Below are positions 7,766 to 15,128 of a stretch of DNA of 64,000 bases, in pieces (position 1 is the first letter of the stretch; each line of letters opens with the position of its first letter). The translations under genes were made by a program, and so were the position numbers. The DNA comes from Novosphingopyxis sp965218915 (lineage in GTDB: Bacteria > Pseudomonadota > Alphaproteobacteria > Sphingomonadales > Sphingomonadaceae). Location of the stretch: positions 1,922,001 through 1,986,000 of the forward strand of contig NZ_OZ244708.1 of assembly GCF_965218915.1 (NCBI RefSeq), written 5' to 3'. Below the pieces are notes generated by a model. The model was not told the DNA's origin. It searched no databases and worked only from the letters and a program-made list of their open reading frames with translations.

Positions 7766-9058
7766 TCATTCGGCAGGGGCCGGCGCCTTTTCGGCTTCCG
7801 AACCACGGCCGATCCTGCGCACGATGCGGCCCACCGTCGAGCCTTGGATCAGCACCGAGAAGAGCACGACGAAAAAGGTTGCGGCGAGCAGGATTTCGCG
7901 CGTTTCGCCTTCCGGCAGGGCCAGCGCCAAAGCGATCGAAATACCGCCGCGCAACCCGCCCCAGACGAGGATGCGATACCCCCCCTTGCCGATCAGTCCG
8001 AACGGAGCGAGCAACAGCATGGGGCCGCCTACCGCCAGCGCGCGGCCGGCGAGCACCAGCGGGATCGCGGCCAGCCCCAGGATCGCCAGCTGAGGCGTCA
8101 GCGAGATGACGATGATCTCCAGGCCGATCAGCAGGAACAGGACGCTGTTCAGCAGCTCGTCGATCAACTCCCAAAATTTCAGGACGTAATCGCGGGTCAC
8201 GTCGCTCATCGCGTAACTGACGCCGTAATTGCCGATCAGCAGCCCCGCGACCGCCATCGCCACCGGGCCTGCGAAGTGCACCGTCGAACACAAGGAATAA
8301 CCGCCCATTACGACGGCCAGACTGATCAGCACCTCGAGCGCATATTCGTCGACGCTGCGCATCATATGAAAGGCGATATAACCGGTGATAAGCCCCACCG
8401 CGATCCCGCCCCCCGCCTCGAATGTGAACAGTTTCAACCCTTCCATGAACGAGAAATCGGCGCCCGTGGTCGCCGCGCTGAGCAGGATCGAGAACACCAC
8501 AACGCCCACCCCGTCGTTGAACAGGCTCTCGCCCGCCACGGTCGCCTGCAGCGACGGCGGCACCGCGAAGCGCCGCAGGATTCCGAGCACCGATACCGGA
8601 TCGGTCGGGCTGATCAGCGCGCCGAACACGAGGCACCAAATGAAACTGGTCGGCAGGCCGACAAAGGCCGTGAGCACATAAAAGGCGGCGCCGACGATCA
8701 GCGTCGAGAGCAGCACGCCGAGCGTCGACAGCAGCAGCACCGCGAGCCAGCCCTTTTTGAGCTCGACCAGATCGACATGCAGCGCGCCGGCGAACAGCAG
8801 AAAGCTCAGCATGCCTTCCATCAGGGTCTGCGAAAAATCGATTCCCGTGAGGAACTGCTCGACCGCGTCGGCGATAGTCAGGCCGGGAATGAATTCGTCC
8901 AGCACGATCAGGAGCGTCGAGGCCATCGCGCCCATGACCGTCAGGCCGATGACATGCGGCAGACCGATGTAGCGATGGTTGATATAGGATAAGAATGCCG
9001 CCGCCACGACCACGATCGCGGCGGCATCGAAGGCCGAGAGGCTGATGGCGGAATGCAT
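7766..9058 (-). CDS. CPA1-family Na+/H+ antiporter
   Basis: A 430-residue protein with about twelve hydrophobic segments, ending in a short charged tail (GRGSEAEKAPAPAE). Hallmark CPA1/NhaP sequences are visible: FGALISPTDPVSVLGILRR, then GESLFNDGVGVVVFSILL, where the TDP and ND acidic residues line the cation path. It should exchange cytoplasmic Na+ (or K+) for external protons and contribute to pH and salt homeostasis; ion specificity cannot be read from sequence. It is convergent with the globin gene (10-base gap) and divergent from the response regulator at 9181. No long regulatory C-terminal domain is present. Confidence 0.92.
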   Translation of the reverse strand: MHSAISLSAFDAAAIVVVAAAFLSYINHRYIGLPHVIGLTVMGAMASTLLIVLDEFIPGLTIADAVEQFLTGIDFSQTLMEGMLSFLLFAGALHVDLVELKKGWLAVLLLSTLGVLLSTLIVGAAFYVLTAFVGLPTSFIWCLVFGALISPTDPVSVLGILRRFAVPPSLQATVAGESLFNDGVGVVVFSILLSAATTGADFSFMEGLKLFTFEAGGGIAVGLITGYIAFHMMRSVDEYALEVLISLAVVMGGYSLCSTVHFAGPVAMAVAGLLIGNYGVSYAMSDVTRDYVLKFWELIDELLNSVLFLLIGLEIIVISLTPQLAILGLAAIPLVLAGRALAVGGPMLLLAPFGLIGKGGYRILVWGGLRGGISIALALALPEGETREILLAATFFVVLFSVLIQGSTVGRIVRRIGRGSEAEKAPAPAE

Positions 9059-9180
9059 GCCCCGTCTTAGCGGCGGTTAACGTGGCAGCGCCAGCCTGCC
9101 CGCGATTTTTTCGCAAGGCCCCAGCCATCGATTGCAACGAGGTTAACCAAATCTAGAGCAAGCCCGACTAGCGCCGCTTT

Positions 9181-11331
9181 ATGGAGGCACGGGTTGTCAT
9201 AGTCGATGATCGTCCGACGAATCTTCGCATTTACGCGCAGTTCGTCAAAATGATGGGCAATGGATTCGATGTCCACTGCTTCGAAAGCCCCGTGCGCGCG
9301 CTCACGTTTCTGGAGCGCGAGCGCGTCGACCTACTGATCGTCGACTATCGCATGCCCGAAATGAGCGGCGCGGAATTTATCCGCAAGGTCCGCTCGATGC
9401 CCGCCGGCGGCGACATTCCCGCGATCGTCATCACCGCGCATCAGGACCGCGAATGCCGTATCGCCGCGCTCGACGCGGGCGCCACGGACTTTCTTCAAAG
9501 CCCCGTTTCCCAGCCCGAATTCAAGGAACGCTCGCTGCTCCTGCTCGAACAGCGCGAGCGCAAGCGGGAGATTGCCCGGCGCGCGACGGACCTCGGCCGT
9601 CACGCGGTGCGCGGGGATTCCGAGTTGCGCAGCGACGAGAGCGCCAAATCGATGCTCGAACAGATCATCGACACCATCCCGATCATGATCAACGCGCTCG
9701 ACAAGGACGGCAAATGCCTGTTCCTGAACGCCTATCAGTCGGCCATGTTCGATCGCCTGCCCAACGAGCTGGTCGGCCGCGAAATGTATGCACTGGTGCC
9801 GGAAAAGTTCGGCGAACGGGAGCGGCGGCGCGATGCGATCGTGCTGGAGAGCGGCGAGCCGCTGCCGCACTATGAAGAGCGCCTGACCAATGACGGCGTG
9901 GAGCTCATCTTCCACTGCAACAAAAACCCGCTGATGAACCGCGAGGGCGAGACCATCGGCGTGCTCACCACCGCGGTGGACATCACCGCGCGCAAGTTCG
10001 CCGAAGAGCACCGTACCCATCTCGCGCTGCACGATATGCTGACCGGCCTGCCCAACCGCGCGCTTCTGGGCGAACGGCTGGGTCAGGCAATCGCCGAATC
10101 CAGGGGTGACGGCGAGAGCGCGGCGTTGCTGCTGCTTGATCTCGACCGGTTCAAGATCATCAACGACACGCGCGGTCACCAGACCGGCGACATCCTCCTG
10201 CGCGAAGTGGCCGAGCGGCTCGGCGGTTTCCTCAATTCCGACGAGATCGCCGCGCGTATCGGCGGCGACGAATTCGCGCTGGTGCTGCGCGGGGTCGAGG
10301 ATGCCGAAGAAATCAGCCGACGCTGCGCGAACCTCCTGCGCGACATCAACCGGCCCTATCTGATCAACGGCGTCGAACAGATCGTCGGTGCCAGCATCGG
10401 CATCGCGCTGATTCCCGACGACGGCAGCGACGCCGACGAACTTCTGCGGCTGGCGGACCTTGCCATGTATGACGCAAAGGCGCGTGGCCGCAACGGCTTC
10501 TGTTTCTTCTCGCCGGAGCTCAATCAGGTGGCACAGGCCAATGCGCGCACCGAGATGGAGCTTCGCGAGGCCATTGCGAAAGACCAGTTCGAGCTGGAAT
10601 ATCAGCCGGTGGTGGCGCTCGGAACGCGCGAATATGTCGGGCTCGAGGCGCTCATCCGCTGGAACCATCCGGTCCGCGGGCGGCTGCTTCCCAAGGACTT
10701 TCTCAACGTCGCAAACGACAGCGGCCTGATGGACCTCATCGGCAATTGGGTGATCGAGGCCGCCTGCCGCCAGATCGTCGACTTCGAAGCGCGCGGGATC
10801 ATGGTTCCGCGGATATCGATCAACATCTCGCCGCGGCAATTCCAGACGCAGGATGTCGTTCACGAAATGCTGTCCAGGGTGCAGCGGTTCGGCGTCGATC
10901 CGGATCTGCTCTGCATCGAGATCACCGAAGAGGTGCTGCTCGAGCGCAACCGGGAGATCCTCGACGCGCTGGCCACCTTGCGCCGCGCCGGCATCAACAT
11001 CTCGATCGACGATTTCGGCACCGGCTACAGTTCGCTCCAATATCTGCGCGATCTGCCCGCCAGCCGCCTGAAGATCGACCGCGCGTTCGTTTCGCGGATC
11101 ACCGAAAGCTCGGTCGATCGCGCCATCATCAGCACGATCGCGCATCTCGCCCACGCTCTGCAAATGCGCGTCGTGGCCGAAGGCGTCGAAACGCAGGCGC
11201 AGTTCGATCTGCTTCGTGCATCGGGCTGCGACGAGGTCCAAGGCTGGTTGACCGGTCGGCCGATGGGCAGCGAGGCGCTGGCAAGCATGCTGGCGAACGA
11301 TGCGACGCGGGTTTGGTCGAACAAGCGATGA
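9181..11331 (+). CDS. response regulator REC-PAS-GGDEF-EAL (RpfG-position output protein)
   Basis: 716 residues. The receiver domain (1-125) strongly resembles the RpfG receiver (VDLLIVDYRMPEMSGAEF; D9, D10, phospho-acceptor D55, T85), but the usual KP lysine is replaced: DFLQSPV puts Ser107 where Lys is expected. A PAS domain spans about 155-270 (TIPIMINALDKDGKCLFLN), then a GGDEF domain with intact GGDEF (361-365) and an EAL domain with intact EAL (489-491), EITEEVLLE and DDFGTGYSSLQYL. It overlaps the RpfC-like kinase gene by ATGA and faces rpfF. In Xanthomonas this operon position is held by REC-HD-GYP (RpfG); in Burkholderia RpfR is PAS-GGDEF-EAL. This protein combines both designs. It probably converts DSF signalling into c-di-GMP change (inference). 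Confidence 0.9.
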   Translation: MEARVVIVDDRPTNLRIYAQFVKMMGNGFDVHCFESPVRALTFLERERVDLLIVDYRMPEMSGAEFIRKVRSMPAGGDIPAIVITAHQDRECRIAALDAGATDFLQSPVSQPEFKERSLLLLEQRERKREIARRATDLGRHAVRGDSELRSDESAKSMLEQIIDTIPIMINALDKDGKCLFLNAYQSAMFDRLPNELVGREMYALVPEKFGERERRRDAIVLESGEPLPHYEERLTNDGVELIFHCNKNPLMNREGETIGVLTTAVDITARKFAEEHRTHLALHDMLTGLPNRALLGERLGQAIAESRGDGESAALLLLDLDRFKIINDTRGHQTGDILLREVAERLGGFLNSDEIAARIGGDEFALVLRGVEDAEEISRRCANLLRDINRPYLINGVEQIVGASIGIALIPDDGSDADELLRLADLAMYDAKARGRNGFCFFSPELNQVAQANARTEMELREAIAKDQFELEYQPVVALGTREYVGLEALIRWNHPVRGRLLPKDFLNVANDSGLMDLIGNWVIEAACRQIVDFEARGIMVPRISINISPRQFQTQDVVHEMLSRVQRFGVDPDLLCIEITEEVLLERNREILDALATLRRAGINISIDDFGTGYSSLQYLRDLPASRLKIDRAFVSRITESSVDRAIISTIAHLAHALQMRVVAEGVETQAQFDLLRASGCDEVQGWLTGRPMGSEALASMLANDATRVWSNKR

Positions 11332-13802
11332 GCATGTCTCCATTTCAAGGCTTTGCGCCGATCGAGAAAACCGACCGCCGCCTGAAGGGCGAGCGGGAAA
11401 TTCTCACCAATCGGGTGGTGATGGGTTCGCTGGCCCTGTTCATCTGCATGGTTTCAGGCGTCTCAGCCTATGTCATTGTCGCCTTCGCGGGCTATCTGAG
11501 CTGTAATGCCCTGCTGATGGTCGGTCGGCAGACCGACATGCGCCCGCAATATCGCTGGCTCGCCGCGATCCTACTGGACGCGATCATGGGCGGCGCCGTG
11601 CAATATTGGGACCCCGCGACGATGTCCTTTGCCTATGTCATCATGATCTGGGCAATCCTCGGCAACGGCTTTCGCTATGGGAATCGGTGGCTGTTCGTCG
11701 CCTCGGTTGCCATGTTCGCATCGTTCGGCGCCGTTATCGCGCTGTCGCCCTTCTGGCGCGCGATACCGGTTCTCGCCTGTTCGCTGCTCGCGGGCTTGCT
11801 GATCCTGCCCGCTTATTGCTCGAAACTGATCGCCAGCCTGTCGCGTGCGACCAACCAGGCCGAAACGGCCAATCGCGCCAAAACCTATTTCCTCGCCAGC
11901 GTGAGCCACGAATTGCGCACGCCGCTCAACGCGATCATCGGTTATGCCAGCCAGCTGGCGGAGGAAAATCTGACCCCGCGCGTGGCCGGCATGATCCACA
12001 GCAGCCACAAGGCGGCCGAGCACCTGCTCTACCTCATCGACCAGCTGCTTTACGCTTCCCGCAGCGAAAGCACCCAGGCGCCGATTGAAAATGTGACCTT
12101 TACGCTGCCCGACCTGCTTGCCGAAACCAAGGAAATCCTTCTTCCCCAGGCTATGGACAAGGCGATCGCCTTCCACTGCCACGCCAATACCGGCAGCGAT
12201 GTATCGCTGAACGGTCCGGCGGACATGCTTCGCAACATAATGGTCAATCTCGCCGCCAATGCCATCAAGTTCACCGCTACGGGCCAGGTGATCATCGAGT
12301 GCGGGGTCGAACATGACGCGGACAAAGCCGAACTTTGGTTCGCGGTGGAAGATAGCGGCGTCGGCATCGCTCTCGAGGCCCAGCAACGCATCTTCGAGCC
12401 GTTCACGCAGGCCGACGAAACTGTGCTGGACCAGTTTGGCGGAACCGGCTTGGGCCTCGCCATCTGCAAGCAGTTCGCCGAGCGCATGGGTGGCCGCCTC
12501 GGTGTCGATAGCGAGCTCGGCAAGGGCAGCCGGTTCACTTATCGCGGCCCCGTTGCGATCAATGGAACTGGCGACGTCGAGGACATGCATTCGAAAATCG
12601 TCTATTTCGGTCCAGACCCGATCGAGATCGACGGCGGCGACACGCTGATCGACTGGCACGTCTGCAGGGATTTCGATGCACTGCGTGCTTCGCTCGGCAC
12701 GGTCATGCTCGAATGCTATGACATCGCCATCATCGATGACCGCATCATTGACGGAATTGCTCCCGAGCACGTGCTCTGGGCGCAATTCGCCGAGGCACGA
12801 ACACCTCCGGTGCTGCTGCGTTCCGGCAACGCCGTCGATCTGGATGACATAAAGCTTCGCGCCGCGTTCGCGACCGTGATTCCCGAGCGGCCCGATTTCG
12901 CCGCATTGCGCAGCGCGGTGCGGATCGGTTGCTCCTTCCGCAACGCCGAATTACCGTCCGCGCAGCGCGAGCTCGAACCAGCCGACACCGTTCGAACCAC
13001 GCCGCGCCGCATCCTTGTGGCGGACGACAACCGCACCAACCGCGAAGTGCTGAAAACGATTTTGGAATCGATCGGTCACGAAGTACATTACGCGATCGAC
13101 GGCGAGGAAGCGCTCGCGGCGTTGGAGGAACTGGAGCTCGATATCGTGTTCCTTGACGTCAACATGCCCAAAATATCCGGCATCGAAGTCTGCGCGATAT
13201 GGCGCCAGATCGAAGGCCCGCGCGCACATCTGCCGATTCTCGGCCTTACCGCGGATGCCACTGATGAGACCCAGAAACGTTGTCTAGACGCCGGAATGGA
13301 TGCGCATTTTACCAAGCCGATGCGCCGGGTCGAACTGATCGCTGCCGTCGAACAATATTGCGACGACGACGAGGAAATACGGCAAGAACTGCCGTCGGAC
13401 CCATTGGGCAAGCTGGTCGCGATCGAGCGCTCGCTGAAAGCGACCGACTCGGTCCTCGATTCCGCGCAAATCAAAAGTCTGCTCGAAATGGGTGGCGAGG
13501 AATTTCTCGCCTCCTTGTGCGAAAGCTATTGCGAAGACGTCGAGAAACTCCTCGTCGATCTCGATCGTGCGGCGACGGACCCGGATCTGGAAGCTTTCCG
13601 CTTTGCCGCCCACGCGATCAAGAGTTCGGCCGCCAATATCGGCGCGGCGGAGCTTAGCGCGCTGTGCGGCAAGCTCGAAACGATCGCGGCTCCGGACTTT
13701 CAGGCGGACGGAATAAAGATGGCGGCATGTGCCGCCAGCCAAGCGCGGCTCGTGGAGAAAGAATTGTCGGCGCTGACGGCAAGCGCGATCCGCGCCGCCT
13801 GA
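11328..13802 (+). CDS. rpfC: RpfC-like hybrid sensor histidine kinase (TM-HisKA-HATPase-REC-Hpt)
   Basis: 824 residues from ATG 11328, which overlaps the previous stop (ATGA); the longer open frame upstream is a shadow of the response-regulator gene. Five or so membrane helices (residues about 25-165) lack a large periplasmic loop, as in RpfC. Then come HisKA with SHELRTPLNAIIGY (His194), HATPase_c with NLAANAIKFT and GGTGLGLAIC, a degenerate middle region, a receiver with FLDVNMP (Asp610), LTAD and the conserved FTKP lysine, and a C-terminal Hpt with AHAIKSSAANIGA (His762). This is the four-step phosphorelay architecture of the DSF sensor RpfC. The convergent rpfF 35 bases downstream supports a DSF-sensing role. 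Confidence 0.9.
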   Translation: MSMSPFQGFAPIEKTDRRLKGEREILTNRVVMGSLALFICMVSGVSAYVIVAFAGYLSCNALLMVGRQTDMRPQYRWLAAILLDAIMGGAVQYWDPATMSFAYVIMIWAILGNGFRYGNRWLFVASVAMFASFGAVIALSPFWRAIPVLACSLLAGLLILPAYCSKLIASLSRATNQAETANRAKTYFLASVSHELRTPLNAIIGYASQLAEENLTPRVAGMIHSSHKAAEHLLYLIDQLLYASRSESTQAPIENVTFTLPDLLAETKEILLPQAMDKAIAFHCHANTGSDVSLNGPADMLRNIMVNLAANAIKFTATGQVIIECGVEHDADKAELWFAVEDSGVGIALEAQQRIFEPFTQADETVLDQFGGTGLGLAICKQFAERMGGRLGVDSELGKGSRFTYRGPVAINGTGDVEDMHSKIVYFGPDPIEIDGGDTLIDWHVCRDFDALRASLGTVMLECYDIAIIDDRIIDGIAPEHVLWAQFAEARTPPVLLRSGNAVDLDDIKLRAAFATVIPERPDFAALRSAVRIGCSFRNAELPSAQRELEPADTVRTTPRRILVADDNRTNREVLKTILESIGHEVHYAIDGEEALAALEELELDIVFLDVNMPKISGIEVCAIWRQIEGPRAHLPILGLTADATDETQKRCLDAGMDAHFTKPMRRVELIAAVEQYCDDDEEIRQELPSDPLGKLVAIERSLKATDSVLDSAQIKSLLEMGGEEFLASLCESYCEDVEKLLVDLDRAATDPDLEAFRFAAHAIKSSAANIGAAELSALCGKLETIAAPDFQADGIKMAACAASQARLVEKELSALTASAIRAA

Positions 13803-13837
13803 TCGCGCCGGTCGCCCCGTCCGCGTCCGCGTCCGCG

Positions 13838-14764
13838 TCAGAGGCTGCGCGGACCCCGCCGCGCGATACGCCGTTCCTGCGCATCGGCCAGCCGCTCCAT
13901 CTTGCGCACGTCCGCGTCGGTCAAGTTCATTGCGGTTTCGGCCCAGATGTTGGTGATCTCGAGCAATTCCTCGAGGCTGACCGGATGCACTGTCTTGCGC
14001 GCGCCATAGACGGCCCGCTCGGCATGAAATCGACCACGATTCTTGCGGGCATAATCGACGATCGCCGCTTCTCCTTCGCCATCCTCGACGAGGATATCGA
14101 CGATTCCCATTTCATGCAGTTCTTCTGCGTGATGAATCTTGCCGCCCAGGATAAACTCCTCGGTGGTCCTGCGGCCGACGCGGCGGAGCAAGAAGCTGTA
14201 GGCGCCCATGCCGGGAAATAGGTTGAACACGATTTCGGGTAGGCCAAGACGGGCGCTGCGTTCCGCCACCAATATGTCGAACGCCAAGGCATGTTCGAAC
14301 CCCCCACCCAGGGCATCGCCCTGCACCAGCGCCATGGTCACGATCGGCGCGCCAAATCCGGAGGCATGCGCATATTGCATGCGCGTACAGGTTTCGGCGT
14401 AGGCACGCATCGCGGGCAAATCCCGATTGCGAATGTTCTCCGCGAAATGGCGCAGGTCTCCGCCGAGATTGAATATCCCCGGCGTCTTCGAGGCTCCGAC
14501 GAAATAGCGCAAGCTCGCAAGTTCGGGCGCGGCGCCCGGTACCGCTGCACCGGCGATCCAGTCATGCACCTGCTGGATTTCCTCGCCCAAAGCGTAAGTA
14601 TAGCTCGGCCGCCCCTTCTGGTCCATGTAACACCAGAAAATGCCGTCCTCGACGTCGTGGCGAAGCGAGATTTCGGAAAACTCCCGCTCGATCACGTTCG
14701 GATTGAGGCGGTCGTTGGCCGCGTCGGTCGGTCGGTCGTTCGCAATACGGGCGTGAATCGCCAT
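13838..14764 (-). CDS. rpfF: DSF synthase RpfF (crotonase family)
   Basis: 308 residues from ATG 14762-14764, preferred over an upstream GTG because a GAGGGG Shine-Dalgarno sequence lies just upstream. RpfF makes cis-2-unsaturated fatty-acid signals (DSF family) from acyl-ACP by dehydratase and thioesterase activity. The family core is clear: ALVQGDALGGGFEHAL followed by GLPEIVFNLFPGMGAYSF. Glu157 and Glu177 sit 20 residues apart, the same spacing as the catalytic pair Glu141/Glu161 of Xanthomonas RpfF. The C-terminal ITNIWAETAMNLTDADVRKMERL also matches RpfF rather than ordinary enoyl-CoA hydratases. It is convergent with the RpfC-like gene; the 35-base spacer contains a short GTCCGC tandem repeat. 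Confidence 0.9.
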   Translation of the reverse strand: MAIHARIANDRPTDAANDRLNPNVIEREFSEISLRHDVEDGIFWCYMDQKGRPSYTYALGEEIQQVHDWIAGAAVPGAAPELASLRYFVGASKTPGIFNLGGDLRHFAENIRNRDLPAMRAYAETCTRMQYAHASGFGAPIVTMALVQGDALGGGFEHALAFDILVAERSARLGLPEIVFNLFPGMGAYSFLLRRVGRRTTEEFILGGKIHHAEELHEMGIVDILVEDGEGEAAIVDYARKNRGRFHAERAVYGARKTVHPVSLEELLEITNIWAETAMNLTDADVRKMERLADAQERRIARRGPRSL

Positions 14765-15128
14765 CGGTTTCCCCTCGGTCACGCAGTAATCAGGAACCGG
14801 CCACCCCTGCCAGCCAAGCGATCATAGCATAAAAAAGAATGTTGCAAGCCATTTCGGTTCAATAGTTTCAAACTGTGACGCCTGCGCATCATAATCCTAA
14901 CAGGCGCCTTTAATTTCGATATCTGCGGATGGAAAGCCCGCCTGCCGAGCCAGGGTCGCCGATATGTAATATTTCAGACCCGTCACTGTCACCGTGACTG
15001 CATCCATCCGTCACAGAACTTGCCTAGTCCCTGCCTGGCGACGGTGGGGGCTCCATATGATTCGTCTTCGCATCGTCTTTTCGAACGCCCGGCAACGGGC
15101 ACAAAGTTTCTGTTGCGGAGAAATTCCC
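14765..15128. other. divergent intergenic region between rpfF and the lipoprotein-TBDR operon
   Basis: 364 bases without a supported gene. The rpfF-proximal half is comparatively AT-rich (around 14825-14935) and should hold the rpfF promoter. The half next to the lipoprotein contains GTCAC-rich repeats at 14981-15014 (listed separately as a Pho-box-like site), and a GGAG Shine-Dalgarno precedes ATG 15129. A reading frame beginning at 14994 runs into the lipoprotein, but its first 45 codons look non-coding. Confidence 0.6.
14986..15014 (+). promoter_or_regulatory. Pho-box-like heptamer array upstream of lipoprotein/TBDR operon
   Basis: CTGTCAC at 14986-14992 and CCGTCAC at 15008-15014 are 22 bases apart, with a degenerate ACTGCAT heptamer at the 11-base midpoint (14997). 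PhoB sites are built from CTGTCAT/C-type heptamers repeated every 11 bases, so the phasing fits. The site is 115 bases upstream of the start codon. Weaker than the array before gspC, but supporting it. Confidence 0.42.

Noticed and set aside
9331..11343. Very long minus-strand reading frame (670 codons) opposite the response-regulator gene
   Set aside because: It mirrors the plus-strand gene, whose domains are certain; long antisense frames are expected from GC-rich codon use. The translation is rich in Arg/His/Gln/Asp with no family sequence. The same applies to 2960-4057, 4127-5377, 7844-8992, 11571-12785, 15765-16883, 17317-18855, 23377-24459 and 56218-57951.
13838..14764. Annotation as a generic enoyl-CoA hydratase
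   Set aside because: GGGFE and GLPE...FPGMGAYSF with the 20-residue Glu spacing, the C-terminal IWAETAMNL block and the neighbouring RpfC-like kinase all favour RpfF.
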